NCBI RefSeq assembly: GCF_001465835.2
Contig: NZ_CP013661.2
Coordinates: 1,480,501-1,544,500, forward strand
Direction: 5' to 3'
Source of the DNA: Planococcus kocurii
GTDB taxonomy: Bacteria > Bacillota > Bacilli > Bacillales_A > Planococcaceae
DNA: 64,000 nt
Shown here: positions 1 through 7,623 of the stretch, in pieces
How the letters are laid out: every line of letters begins with the position of its first letter
Position numbering within the stretch: position 1 is the first letter of the stretch
Translations under genes and position numbers: made by a program
The notes under the pieces: model-generated
Database searches by the model: none
What the model was told of the DNA's origin: nothing
Seen by the model: only the letters and a program-made list of their open reading frames with translations

Positions 1-1
1 C

Positions 2-499
2 AAACAACAGCGGACCATCGATTTTGGTCGAGGTTCCCGCTCCGCTATGGGCATTCCTTGGGGCGATGTCTCGACTGCTTTCTACACAACAGGCATTCCG
101 AACATCTCTACTTGGATTCCACTGCCCAAGTCACAAATCTATAGCGCCCGTCTAGTAGGTTCAACAGGACAGCTACTCGCGACAGACTGGGTGAAGCAAA
201 AACTGCAAAAGCTAGTAGAGCAAAAAGTGACAGGTCCTGATCACAAAAATCGCGCCAGTTCTCCTGCTTACATTTGGGGAGAAGCGATCAATCATGAAGG
301 CGTTAAAAAAGTTGCACGAATTCAAACGGCCAACGTCTATGATTTAACGATCTACAGTTCACTGGAAATTGTACGCCGCTTGCTAATCGAAAAAATTGAA
401 GGCGGCTATTACACTCCAGCGGGTCTTTTCGGTTCAAGCCTTATCGAAGGATTGCCTGGTTCTGGATCTTTTGAACTCGATACGTTTTACCCTTCATAA
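2..499 (+). CDS. Saccharopine dehydrogenase-like / trans-acting enoyl reductase family protein, C-terminal part
   Basis: The gene enters from the left edge, so the start and the N-terminal Rossmann domain lie outside the window; the reading frame is open from base 2. About 165 residues remain. The visible part resembles the C-terminal half of the saccharopine dehydrogenase NADP-binding superfamily proteins of about 350-370 residues found in many bacteria, with the stretch GIPWGDVSTAFYTTGIPN and a small Gly-rich C-terminus. The substrate cannot be told from this piece. It ends at a TAA followed directly by a hairpin terminator shared with the convergent fetB gene. The family call is fairly secure; the function is not. 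Confidence 0.6.
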   Translation, partial: KQQRTIDFGRGSRSAMGIPWGDVSTAFYTTGIPNISTWIPLPKSQIYSARLVGSTGQLLATDWVKQKLQKLVEQKVTGPDHKNRASSPAYIWGEAINHEGVKKVARIQTANVYDLTIYSSLEIVRRLLIEKIEGGYYTPAGLFGSSLIEGLPGSGSFELDTFYPS

Positions 500-536
500 G
501 AAAAGGCACATTCGGTAATCGAATGTGCCTTTTCTC
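500..536. terminator. Bidirectional intrinsic terminator
   Basis: A perfect stem (AAAAGGCACATTCG / CGAATGTGCCTTTT) with a short loop lies between two convergent genes. It has A-rich and T-rich flanks, so it can end transcription from both sides. Confidence 0.85.
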
Positions 537-546
537 TGAATCAAAA

Positions 547-1296
547 TCATTTTTTTATTAACTGCATGCGTTGGTTAAAAAGCGTCGGATACGACAAGAA
601 ACCAAGCATAACACTCGTTACAGCAGCGGTTGTCAGCAATAAGAACATGATGAGCAATTGGAATTGAACGGCTTGAATTGGATCTGCCCCTGCAATAATT
701 TGTCCACTCATCATTCCTGGTAGCTGAACGAGTCCTACCGTTTTCTGGCTTTCAATTGTCGGAATCATGCTAGCCTTTATGGCTGTGATCAATTGTCTAT
801 GGATTGCCTGTTTCGGCGTTCCACCAAGAGACAAAATTAGCTCTGTTTGGTCTTGATTTGACTCGACTTCTGCTGTAAAACGATTCAGGAACAAAATCGA
901 CAACACCATGGAATTTCCGATAACCATTCCGCTAATGGGAATAATGTATTGGGCCGTAGCCGGTGTAATGGCAAAGCCAAGTAAAATACTTTGCGTCAAT
1001 ACTTCTACAGATAGTAAGGTGACGGCTACTTTTATCGTAATGCCTCGAATCGCCGATCCTTTTTTCTGGGCGTTATGTGTAGCTGCTACAATCATTAAGC
1101 CAACCATCAAGAAAATATAGATGAGGCTTTCCGAATCAAAAACGAATTTCAAGACGTAACCGACTGCTAACAACTGCACAATCGAACGTAAAGTTGCGAT
1201 AATTGTATCTTTTTCTAAGCCGAGGTTTAAGGTCTTGGACAATAAGAGAGGAATCGCTACAAAAATGAGGGTAATGGATAAAGTTAAGTAACTCAT
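547..1296 (-). CDS. fetB: FetB/YbbM-type ABC transporter permease (iron export family)
   Basis: This is a 249-residue, very hydrophobic protein of the UPF0014/FetB permease family, the membrane half of the FetAB exporter that E. coli uses to expel excess iron. About seven membrane segments can be seen. The central segment SLGGTPKQAIHRQL is the conserved cytoplasmic coupling region of the family, and LPGMMSGQIIAGADP is another family hallmark. The start overlaps the end of the ATPase gene by 4 bases, so the two are translationally coupled. The ferritin gene and metalloregulator boxes upstream fit a role in metal homeostasis. That iron is the substrate is inferred from the family. Confidence 0.8.
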   Translation of the reverse strand: MSYLTLSITLIFVAIPLLLSKTLNLGLEKDTIIATLRSIVQLLAVGYVLKFVFDSESLIYIFLMVGLMIVAATHNAQKKGSAIRGITIKVAVTLLSVEVLTQSILLGFAITPATAQYIIPISGMVIGNSMVLSILFLNRFTAEVESNQDQTELILSLGGTPKQAIHRQLITAIKASMIPTIESQKTVGLVQLPGMMSGQIIAGADPIQAVQFQLLIMFLLLTTAAVTSVMLGFLSYPTLFNQRMQLIKK

Positions 1297-2024
1297 TCTG
1301 CCTCCCCCTTAACAAACTGCCGAACTCTGTCATTGACAGGATCATTGAGTAAATCACTTTCTCCTGTTTCCACGACTTCACCATCCATCATTACCCACGT
1401 ATAATCCCCAATTTCAAGCGCTTGTTGAAGATTATGCGTAATCCAGATGATGGTCGTGCCGTATTTCCGGTTAATTTTGACGATCAGTTCTTCAATTTCC
1501 CGTAAGGACGTCCGATCTAAAGAAGAAGTGATTTCGTCAAGCAGTAAAACTGTCGGTTTGTTGACGAGTGTTCTCGCAATTGAAACCTTTTGGCGTTGAC
1601 CACCGGACAAGTCTTTCACTTTCCTGTCCATCAACTCTTCTTCTAGTCCAACGTCATGCAATAATTCAATTGCTTCCTCTTTAGATAAAGAGTTGCCTTG
1701 TAATTCTAGCGGCAAGCTTAAATTCTCATAGACACTGCCGGTTATCATCGGTGCACTTTGAAGCGCTATTCCGACTAAGCGACGCAGTTTGACGGGCTCA
1801 TAGCTTTCAATCGGCCGGTCTTTTATATAAACTTCTCCCGATTGAGTCGACAATAAGCCGTTGCACAATTTTAAAAGCGTTGTCTTTCCTGCCCCCGATG
1901 GACCGACCAGCGTCGTAATTTTTCCTTCTGGAAAAGAGCCGGTAATCTCTTTTAACACAGGAGTTTTTGCAAATGAAAAATCAACGTGATTGAAATGAAT
2001 TGCCGGCTTATAAGTTATCGTCAT
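1293..2024 (-). CDS. fetA: FetA/YbbL-type ABC transporter ATP-binding protein
   Basis: This 243-residue ABC ATPase partners the adjacent permease. Walker A is GPSGAGKTT at residues 41-49, the signature LSGGQ is at 140-144, and Walker B LLLDE is at 161-165, followed by a switch His in WITHN. The length is typical of a stand-alone ATPase domain. AAGGAAGTGATGATTC upstream of the ATG gives a good ribosome site. It lies downstream of ferritin but is separated from it by a terminator, so it probably has its own start or depends on readthrough. Confidence 0.8.
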   Translation of the reverse strand: MTITYKPAIHFNHVDFSFAKTPVLKEITGSFPEGKITTLVGPSGAGKTTLLKLCNGLLSTQSGEVYIKDRPIESYEPVKLRRLVGIALQSAPMITGSVYENLSLPLELQGNSLSKEEAIELLHDVGLEEELMDRKVKDLSGGQRQKVSIARTLVNKPTVLLLDEITSSLDRTSLREIEELIVKINRKYGTTIIWITHNLQQALEIGDYTWVMMDGEVVETGESDLLNDPVNDRVRQFVKGEAE

Positions 2025-2047
2025 GAATCATCACTTCCTTTCAGACA

Positions 2048-2081
2048 GAAAAAACAGCACACCTTGTTCTGTGTGCTGCTT
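2048..2081 (-). terminator. Terminator after ferritin
   Basis: On the minus strand a GCAGCACAC / GTGTGCTG stem is followed by six T residues, just after the ferritin stop codon. Confidence 0.8.
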
Positions 2082-2089
2082 CGTTACTA

Positions 2090-2587
2090 TTATGCTTCTA
2101 GCTTACGTTGTGCAAACTCATCGTCCATTTTCAGGAAGTATTCTCCACCTTCTTCGATGGCTTTTACTCTCGCAATGATGTCGCGGAACGATTTTTCTTC
2201 TTCCATTTGTTCTTCAACAAACCAATCAAGGAAAGACAGTGTCGCATGCTCTTCTAGTTCACCAGCTAATGTTACCAATGCGTAAATATTGCTCGTTACG
2301 CTTTTTTCTTGAGACAATGAGTTTTCAAGAACGTCCAACGCGCTAACAAAATGATTTTTGGGTTCAGTCAAAGCTTGTAGAACCGGTTTTTCATCCATCG
2401 TCACTAAATAATGATAAAATTTCATTGCATGGTAATGCTCTTCTTTTGATTGGATAAGATAGAAGTTTGCAAATCCATGAAAGCCTTTTTTCGAAAAATA
2501 TGCGGCCATCGCAGTATAAGCATGTGCAGCCTGTAATTCGTTATTAAATTGATCGTTCAATGCGTTCGTCAGTTTTTCTGATAACAT
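2090..2587 (-). CDS. ftnA: Ferritin (bacterial non-heme, FtnA type)
   Basis: This 165-residue four-helix iron-storage protein oxidises Fe(II) and stores it as a ferric core in a 24-mer in the cytosol. All residues of the E. coli FtnA ferroxidase centre sit at the same positions: Glu17, Glu50, His53, Glu94 and Gln127, with Tyr24 also present. It is therefore a complete and probably active ferritin rather than a Dps protein. A good AGGAGGAAT ribosome site precedes the ATG. Upstream are a SigA-type promoter and a perfect PerR box over the predicted transcription start, so peroxide/iron control by PerR is predicted. Two Fur-type boxes lie further upstream, closer to the divergent ribA-like gene. 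Confidence 0.93.
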   Translation of the reverse strand: MLSEKLTNALNDQFNNELQAAHAYTAMAAYFSKKGFHGFANFYLIQSKEEHYHAMKFYHYLVTMDEKPVLQALTEPKNHFVSALDVLENSLSQEKSVTSNIYALVTLAGELEEHATLSFLDWFVEEQMEEEKSFRDIIARVKAIEEGGEYFLKMDDEFAQRKLEA

Positions 2588-2610
2588 GTTTATTCCTCCT
2601 ACGCTCTTAT

Positions 2611-2625
2611 TTATAATTATTATAA
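2611..2625. promoter_or_regulatory. PerR box (perfect match)
   Basis: TTATAATTATTATAA matches the Bacillus PerR consensus TTATAATnATTATAA at every fixed position. It lies 24-38 bases upstream of the ferritin ATG, over the start point predicted from the -10/-35 pair. Binding is inferred. Confidence 0.75.
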
Positions 2626-2633
2626 TGTAGACA

Positions 2634-2661
2634 ATATAACATAGCCTATCGAATTAATCAA
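2634..2661 (-). promoter_or_regulatory. Predicted ferritin promoter
   Basis: On the minus strand TTGATT, a 16-base spacer and TTATAT form a reasonable SigA promoter. The predicted start falls in the PerR box. Confidence 0.5.
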
Positions 2662-2687
2662 ATCAAATGAGAATATTTGTTTCTAAT

Positions 2688-2702
2688 TGATAATAAATAT
2701 CA
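2688..2702. promoter_or_regulatory. Fur-type box 1
   Basis: TGATAATAAATATCA differs at one position from the 7-1-7 Fur consensus TGATAATnATTATCA. It lies inside a longer perfect inverted repeat, TAATTGATA / TATCAATTA (2684-2706). The TGA...TCA ends favour Fur over PerR. Confidence 0.65.
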
Positions 2703-2730
2703 ATTATTAAGGAATTATACTTTATTTAAA

Positions 2731-2745
2731 TGATAATAATTATCG
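2731..2745. promoter_or_regulatory. Fur-type box 2
   Basis: TGATAATAATTATCG differs only at the last base from the 7-1-7 Fur consensus. It lies 79-93 bases upstream of the ribA-like start, where it could control that promoter. No FMN riboswitch is present in this 236-base intergenic region. Confidence 0.65.
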
Positions 2746-2823
2746 TTAAGTACAAACCACTCACTTTTATCAACAGATTGTAGTACGATATATTGTATAA
2801 GAATTATATAAGGGGATGTTGGC

Positions 2824-3585
2824 ATGCACGATATGAAATTAGATCCACAAGTCTTTGCCCTATTAAAAGAAAAAATCCAAATGATCCAGACTGAAGAAGG
2901 CGCCGTTTACTTGGTCGGCCCCATCCGTCTTCCTGTTGACTTATATAACGAAACGTTTATATTTAATTGGTATTGCTGGTTGAGCCTCGATGAAGTGACT
3001 GAGGATTACGAGAGCATTATTGAAAAACTGAACTCCGCAAACCTTGCTGAGTATCAGCAATCGAGCGTCCTCGTATACGGTGATTTTGAGAACAATGAAG
3101 ATGCCTTGATTCGTATGCATTCTATTTGCCATACAGGCGATATTTTTGGCAGCAAGCGCTGCGACTGTGGCTTTCAATTAAAACAATCGATGAAACGAAT
3201 TACTGACCATGGCACCGGTGCGTTATTTTATTTGGCGAATCATGAAGGTCGTGGCATTGGTTTGTTCAGCAAAGCGATGGCTTATGTACTTCAAGAAAAT
3301 GGTTACGATACGGTCGAAGCTAATGAAAAATTAGGATATGTAGACGATTCAAGAAATTACGGTGATGCTATTGCTGTATTGCAATCATTGCGTACCAAGC
3401 CCGTAACGTTAATGACGAATAACCCTAAAAAAGTTGCAGCTATTGAAAAAGCGGGACTTAAAATTGCTTCAAGAACTTCCCTATGGGGAGACGAGTCTCA
3501 ATACAACACGGATTATTTGCAGACCAAAATTGAACGCTCAGGGCACCTTAAAGACGAGGAGGACATGATGCATGTCAAGCCATGA
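2824..3585 (+). CDS. ribA: GTP cyclohydrolase II-like protein (RibA family, stand-alone, divergent)
   Basis: This 253-residue protein matches stand-alone RibA, which opens GTP to 2,5-diamino-6-ribosylamino-4(3H)-pyrimidinone 5'-phosphate, the first step of riboflavin synthesis. The zinc Cys residues are present (C102, C113, C115 in HSICHTGDIFGSKRCDCG), as are Tyr154, Asp175, Arg177 and TNNPKK at 198-203. Two usually invariant positions differ: HSEC is HSIC and QEGR is HEGR (residues 140-143). It may be a functional paralogue or have altered chemistry. There is no RibB domain. A strong AGGGG ribosome site precedes the ATG. It overlaps ribD by 14 bases and lies downstream of Fur-type boxes rather than an FMN riboswitch. 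Confidence 0.82.
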   Translation: MHDMKLDPQVFALLKEKIQMIQTEEGAVYLVGPIRLPVDLYNETFIFNWYCWLSLDEVTEDYESIIEKLNSANLAEYQQSSVLVYGDFENNEDALIRMHSICHTGDIFGSKRCDCGFQLKQSMKRITDHGTGALFYLANHEGRGIGLFSKAMAYVLQENGYDTVEANEKLGYVDDSRNYGDAIAVLQSLRTKPVTLMTNNPKKVAAIEKAGLKIASRTSLWGDESQYNTDYLQTKIERSGHLKDEEDMMHVKP

Positions 3586-4675
3586 ATTCTATATGGACCT
3601 TGCGCTCAGTAATGCACAAGCTTTAAAGGGCCAGACAGATCCAAATCCATTGGTCGGCTCTATCATTGTCAATAACAGCGGAATTGTCGGTATTGGAACT
3701 CACTTGAAAGCCGGCGAACCTCATGCCGAAATCCATGCACTTCGCATGGCGGGTGATAGGAGTCATGGCGCTACGATTTACGTAACGCTTGAACCTTGCT
3801 CCCATTTTGGGCGGACGGGACCGTGTGCACAAGCCATTATCGATGCCGGCATCAAAAGAGTTGTCGTGGCCACGTTAGATCCGAATCCACTGGTTTCCGG
3901 AAACGGTGTCCGGATGCTTCAAGATGCGGGTATCGATGTAATCGTCGGCATACGCGAGGAAGAGTCACGAAAAATGAATGAAGTGTTCAATAAATTCATC
4001 GTCGGTAAAACCCCTTTCGTAACCTTGAAAGCCGCTTCTACACTTGATGGGAAAATTGCTACTCACTCTCTTGACAGCAAATGGATTACTTCTGAAGAAG
4101 CTCGATTGGATGTTCATCTATTACGGAGTCAGCATATGGCCATACTGGTGGGGGTGGGTACGGTAATTGAAGACGATCCTGAATTGACGGCTCGAATCCC
4201 AAATGGCCGCAATCCGCTTCGTATTGTTTTAGATTCCACATTACGTATTCCGCTTGATTCAAAGCTTTTGACAGATGGAATCGCAGATACTTGGATTTTC
4301 ACAAGTCGAAATTGCGATAGTGATAAACGACAGGCATTAGAGAAGTTAGGTATTTCTATTTTTGCAACGAGTCACGATACGCAAGTAGATGTTTTAGATG
4401 TTGTTCGGACACTTGGTGAAAAAGGCATTTCATCGCTTTTTATCGAAGGTGGCGGTACCATCAATGCCGCATTTCTAGAAAATGACTTAATCGATAAAGT
4501 CGTGTTTTACTTTGCTCCTAAAATAGTCGGAGGCAAATTAGCACCTACTTTTATTGAAGGAATAGGTGTGGACTGGATGAAAGATGCCATCGATTTACGT
4601 GATGGTGAATTCAGCAAAATTGGCAAAGACTTTAAATTTACAGGCTATCCTGAAAAGCGAGGCAGCAGCATATGA
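3572..4675 (+). CDS. ribD: Bifunctional pyrimidine deaminase/reductase RibD
   Basis: This 367-residue two-domain enzyme deaminates the RibA product and then reduces the ribose. The N-terminal cytidine-deaminase-like domain carries zinc ligands His51 (HAE, with catalytic Glu53), Cys76 and Cys85 in PCSHFGRTGPC. The C-terminal DHFR-like reductase domain spans roughly residues 147-360, with the NADPH-loop motif IEGGG. Length and motifs match Bacillus RibG/RibD. AGGAGG with 9 bases of spacing precedes the ATG inside the end of ribA. It overlaps the next gene by ATGA. Neither ribE nor ribH follows, unlike the usual ribDEAH operon. Confidence 0.92.
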   Translation: MSSHEFYMDLALSNAQALKGQTDPNPLVGSIIVNNSGIVGIGTHLKAGEPHAEIHALRMAGDRSHGATIYVTLEPCSHFGRTGPCAQAIIDAGIKRVVVATLDPNPLVSGNGVRMLQDAGIDVIVGIREEESRKMNEVFNKFIVGKTPFVTLKAASTLDGKIATHSLDSKWITSEEARLDVHLLRSQHMAILVGVGTVIEDDPELTARIPNGRNPLRIVLDSTLRIPLDSKLLTDGIADTWIFTSRNCDSDKRQALEKLGISIFATSHDTQVDVLDVVRTLGEKGISSLFIEGGGTINAAFLENDLIDKVVFYFAPKIVGGKLAPTFIEGIGVDWMKDAIDLRDGEFSKIGKDFKFTGYPEKRGSSI

Positions 4676-5244
4676 AATTTGGCTTTGACATAGACGATAC
4701 ATTGATTAATTTACGTGAATATGCCTTTCATTATTACCAACAGCAATTAGGTAAACGTGTGGACATCGATATTTTCCACACCTTGAATCGCGTCGAAATA
4801 CATGAAGCGTTCGGATTAAGTGATGAAGAAGGCAAGGATTTGTGGAATCGCTCTTTGGATTTTTTGTATTTCACGGACTGTCCCCTCTACTTCGGGGCAC
4901 TTGATCTACTGAAACAACTCGAATCAGGTGGTCACGACATCTACTATATAACATCACGTCCCCCAGAGTATGCTGACAATACGTTCAACTGGATGGTTGA
5001 ACAAGACTTCCCTATCGTAAGAGAAAACTTTTTCTGTGGCATGAAAGATTCGGAAAAAGTGGAGATCATTCAAAATTTGCAGCTGGATTATTATTTCGAC
5101 GATAAGCCTGCTGTCTTGGATACTTTAACGAATACTCCTGTAAAAGTTATCGTCAAAGATCAATCTTATAATCGGCACCTCGATTTGCCACGTGTTGAGA
5201 ATTGGGATGAGTTGGGCGATTTAATAAATAGTGAAATAAAGTAA
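4672..5244 (+). CDS. HAD-family 5'-nucleotidase-like phosphatase (NT5C type)
   Basis: This 190-residue HAD hydrolase starts in the ATGA overlap with ribD. Motif I is DIDDT (nucleophile Asp6, acid Asp8), motif II lies around YITSRPP, and motif IV is YFDDKPAVL. It resembles the NT5C/YqfW 5'(3')-deoxyribonucleotidase group. Tight coupling to ribA-ribD suggests that it removes the phosphate from 5-amino-6-ribitylamino-uracil phosphate, the step normally done by unlinked HAD enzymes such as YcsE/YwtE. That role is inferred from context. The family call is secure and the substrate is not. It is the last gene before a terminator. Confidence 0.75.
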   Translation: MKFGFDIDDTLINLREYAFHYYQQQLGKRVDIDIFHTLNRVEIHEAFGLSDEEGKDLWNRSLDFLYFTDCPLYFGALDLLKQLESGGHDIYYITSRPPEYADNTFNWMVEQDFPIVRENFFCGMKDSEKVEIIQNLQLDYYFDDKPAVLDTLTNTPVKVIVKDQSYNRHLDLPRVENWDELGDLINSEIK

Positions 5245-5253
5245 GTTTCCAAT

Positions 5254-5299
5254 CAAAAAAACCATTGAAGAATCGATTATTTTCCTTCTATGGTTTTTT
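5254..5299 (+). terminator. Terminator of the ribA-ribD-phosphatase operon
   Basis: AAAAAACCAT pairs with ATGGTTTTTT, with an additional inner stem GAATCGATTATTTTC, giving a hairpin with a T tail directly after the operon. Confidence 0.7.
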
Positions 5300-5335
5300 G
5301 ATGTATTCTATTACTTTCAAAATCGGAACTTCACT

Positions 5336-5709
5336 TTAGTCAACTTTATCTTCTTCGCTCAATTGGCATTGCCCAAAAGCATCATCTAAGGTATCAAACC
5401 TCCCCAAGCGATGAACTTTTCCATTGCTGCTTTCCATGAAAGTATAAATCGGTACATGGCCACTTTGGTTTTGCCAAGTAGCCTTCTGCACGCAAATCAC
5501 TTCATCCCCTTTACATACTGGTGTTGCGTCTCCATATGAACGTCCAACTCTTCAATCCATTTCCTTAGAATATCATGACCTTCTACCGCAGCTCTTGGAC
5601 CTACCAATTCAACGTGGAGATCTGATATTTCTAGTACTGCTTTAACATCTTTGTCGTTTACTTTGGTTGTCCATCTATCTGCAATTTTAAGATTGTCCTC
5701 TATAACCAT
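5336..5709 (-). pseudogene. NTF2/SnoaL-like protein, frameshifted
   Basis: The minus strand from 5709 encodes about 60 residues of an NTF2-like fold protein (start MVIEDNLKIADRW, ribosome site AGAGGAG). It stops early at 5497. The next frame continues without interruption from about residue KGDEVICVQKATW to a TTA-complement stop at 5336, ending in ...FGQCQLSEEDKVD. The natural join is in the run AAAGGGG near 5505-5512: one extra base would give a single protein of about 123 residues. A one-base loss in a homopolymer is the simplest reading; a sequencing error is possible. It has no obvious operon partner. Confidence 0.65.
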
Positions 5710-5753
5710 CTCTCCTCTGTTATAGCCTAGCTTTTCTGCAACTCGATAGAATC

Positions 5754-5786
5754 AAAAAAGAAGACAGGACCATCCCTATCTTCTTT
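5754..5786 (-). terminator. Terminator after the 99-residue gene
   Basis: On the minus strand AAAGAAGATAGGG / CCTGTCTTCTTTTTT forms a stem with a T tail, overlapping the stop codon region of the upstream gene. Confidence 0.7.
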
Positions 5787-6084
5787 AGTAATGTTTATTT
5801 TTCAGTTTTTTAAACGTTTCCACAAAGTGATCTGGATCTGTATAGACTTTGTACGTTAATACTCCCCTATGAGTATGCAGATACAACAAACTTGCTTCAG
5901 ATGAAAAGGACTTATAAGATACATCCCATACGTTTGCTACTTGGAATTTCGTCGCAGAAGTTACCACGATATCTTCGTATAGGTGAATATTACATTCTGT
6001 ATCGGTGATTTTTATTTCTCCGAATTCAATAGAACGCTCTGTATCAATGTAAGTGATGGACGACAATAAATTTACTTGGTCCAA
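5785..6084 (-). CDS. Hypothetical protein, 99 residues
   Basis: I do not recognise this small protein. It is soluble, with no signal peptide or membrane segment. Its sequence suggests a mostly beta fold (ERSIEFGEIKITDTECNIHL, then VTSATKFQVANVWDVSY) followed by a C-terminal helix rich in Lys, which loosely recalls small PH-like domains of Bacillales. The ribosome site is AGGAATG-like just upstream of the ATG. It is a monocistronic unit with its own terminator. Confidence 0.6.
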   Translation of the reverse strand: MDQVNLLSSITYIDTERSIEFGEIKITDTECNIHLYEDIVVTSATKFQVANVWDVSYKSFSSEASLLYLHTHRGVLTYKVYTDPDHFVETFKKLKNKHY

Positions 6085-6213
6085 GCTGGCATTCCTCCTA
6101 TTCCTTAAGAATCTTTTCCTAGAAGTTTATCGTATAGGCAGGGTTTTAAGCAAAGCATACGTTTATACACAGCTCAAATCGTTAATGATGAATACACGAA
6201 TTCGGTAGCCTAT

Positions 6214-6247
6214 AAAAAAGATGCTCCTAGTTTCAGGAGCATCTTCT
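6214..6247 (-). terminator. Terminator after hisC
   Basis: AGATGCTCCT / AGGAGCATCT is a perfect stem, with a T-run on the minus strand directly after the hisC stop. Confidence 0.85.
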
Positions 6248-7357
6248 TTATGCTTGTTTAACTAATAATCCTTTTAAAACGTCAATAAAGAACTGATTTT
6301 CTTCTGTCGTCCCAACAGAAACACGGATGTAATCAGGTAAGTCCCAAATTTTTCCGTGACGAACGATAACTCCGTTCGCCATTAACTGTTTGTACAGTTC
6401 TTCGCCATCTTCGCCCAGCTGCACTAATACGAAGTTGGCCATGCTTTCAACGTACGTTAACCCTAGGTCTTTAAAGGCTTTGTATAGTTGTTCGCGTCCT
6501 GCTTTATTGGTTTCTTGGGAAGTCTGTACATGTTCAGTATCTTCAATTGCTGCAGTTGCTGCAATTTGCGCTAATGTATTGACGTTAAACGGTTCTTTTA
6601 CTTTTAAAATCGATTGAATGATTGATTCAGGAGCGATTCCAAAGCCAACTCGTACTCCAGCAATACCATAAATTTTTGAGAAGGTCTCCAATGTTACGAC
6701 TGACTGTCCCGCGTTGATGTATTCCACACCATTTGTGTAGTCCGCGGCATCAGCGAAATGATCGTAAGCCGCATCAATAACGACCAATACGTTATCAATC
6801 GCTTCTACTAATGTATCCAAATCTGATTTTGGTATATACGTACCTGTTGGATTGTTCGGCGTACAGATGTAAATAATTTTGGTTTTTTCTGTTACTGCTG
6901 CTAGTAACGCATCTACATCATATTCAAATCCTTCTTTGAATTTGACCGGTACAACTGTGGCACCCATAATATGTGCACCAAAATCATATTCACTGAATGA
7001 CGGAGACGGAACAATGACTTCATCTCCAGCTTCGAGAAAAGCTTCAGAAATCAACGTAATCAATTCGTCAGCACCATTTGTTGTAATTACTTGTTGAGGA
7101 GTTACTTGAAATTTGTTAGCAATGGCTTTTTTCAATGCGCTCGCATCTGCATCAGGGTAACGGTTTAGTTCTGCCAATCCATTTTGAATCGCTGCTACCG
7201 CTTTAGGCGAAGGCCCTAATGGATTTTCGTTAGACGCCAATTTAATGACACGATCAAGTCCTAATTCTTTTTGCACTTCCCAAATTGGCTTTCCTGGTGA
7301 GTATGGTTGAATTTTGTCTAATGTTTTACGTGCTTTAATCGTATGTGAGCTTGTCAT
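6248..7357 (-). CDS. hisC: Histidinol-phosphate / aromatic aminotransferase
   Basis: This 369-residue PLP-dependent class I/II aminotransferase converts imidazole-acetol phosphate to histidinol phosphate. In Bacillales the same enzyme often also transaminates phenylpyruvate and hydroxyphenylpyruvate. The PLP lysine is Lys228 in ETFSKIYGIAGVR. NENPLGPS near residue 43 and NNPTGT near 168 are family marks. It stands alone, without other his genes, as in Bacillus, where hisC sits outside the his operon beside aromatic genes. It is monocistronic with a strong terminator. Confidence 0.92.
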   Translation of the reverse strand: MTSSHTIKARKTLDKIQPYSPGKPIWEVQKELGLDRVIKLASNENPLGPSPKAVAAIQNGLAELNRYPDADASALKKAIANKFQVTPQQVITTNGADELITLISEAFLEAGDEVIVPSPSFSEYDFGAHIMGATVVPVKFKEGFEYDVDALLAAVTEKTKIIYICTPNNPTGTYIPKSDLDTLVEAIDNVLVVIDAAYDHFADAADYTNGVEYINAGQSVVTLETFSKIYGIAGVRVGFGIAPESIIQSILKVKEPFNVNTLAQIAATAAIEDTEHVQTSQETNKAGREQLYKAFKDLGLTYVESMANFVLVQLGEDGEELYKQLMANGVIVRHGKIWDLPDYIRVSVGTTEENQFFIDVLKGLLVKQA

Positions 7358-7623
7358 AGAGATTCCCCCAAAAGTATAAGTTATGTATCATTATCTACAG
7401 ATTCCTACAATCATAACACGCTTAACGGACATTTCAAATCGAATTCACTAGCTAAACCGCACTAGACATGCGGCTTACTCTAGCTTTCTAATTCTATTAC
7501 TTGTCTATCTCTTATTATTATACCGAATTGCGGCTTTATTTGCACAAGCACGTACAACTATTTGTGCTACCCAATAAAATATGTTTTACTGTTAAGCAGA
7601 CAGACTGAAAGAGGCGTTTTTAA

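Noticed and set aside
1136..1384. 82-codon minus-strand ORF
   Set aside because: It overlaps fetA and fetB in another frame and has no independent start signals.
2588..2823. FMN riboswitch before the ribA-like gene
   Set aside because: None of the conserved RFN-element segments is present, and the space is filled by PerR/Fur boxes and promoters.
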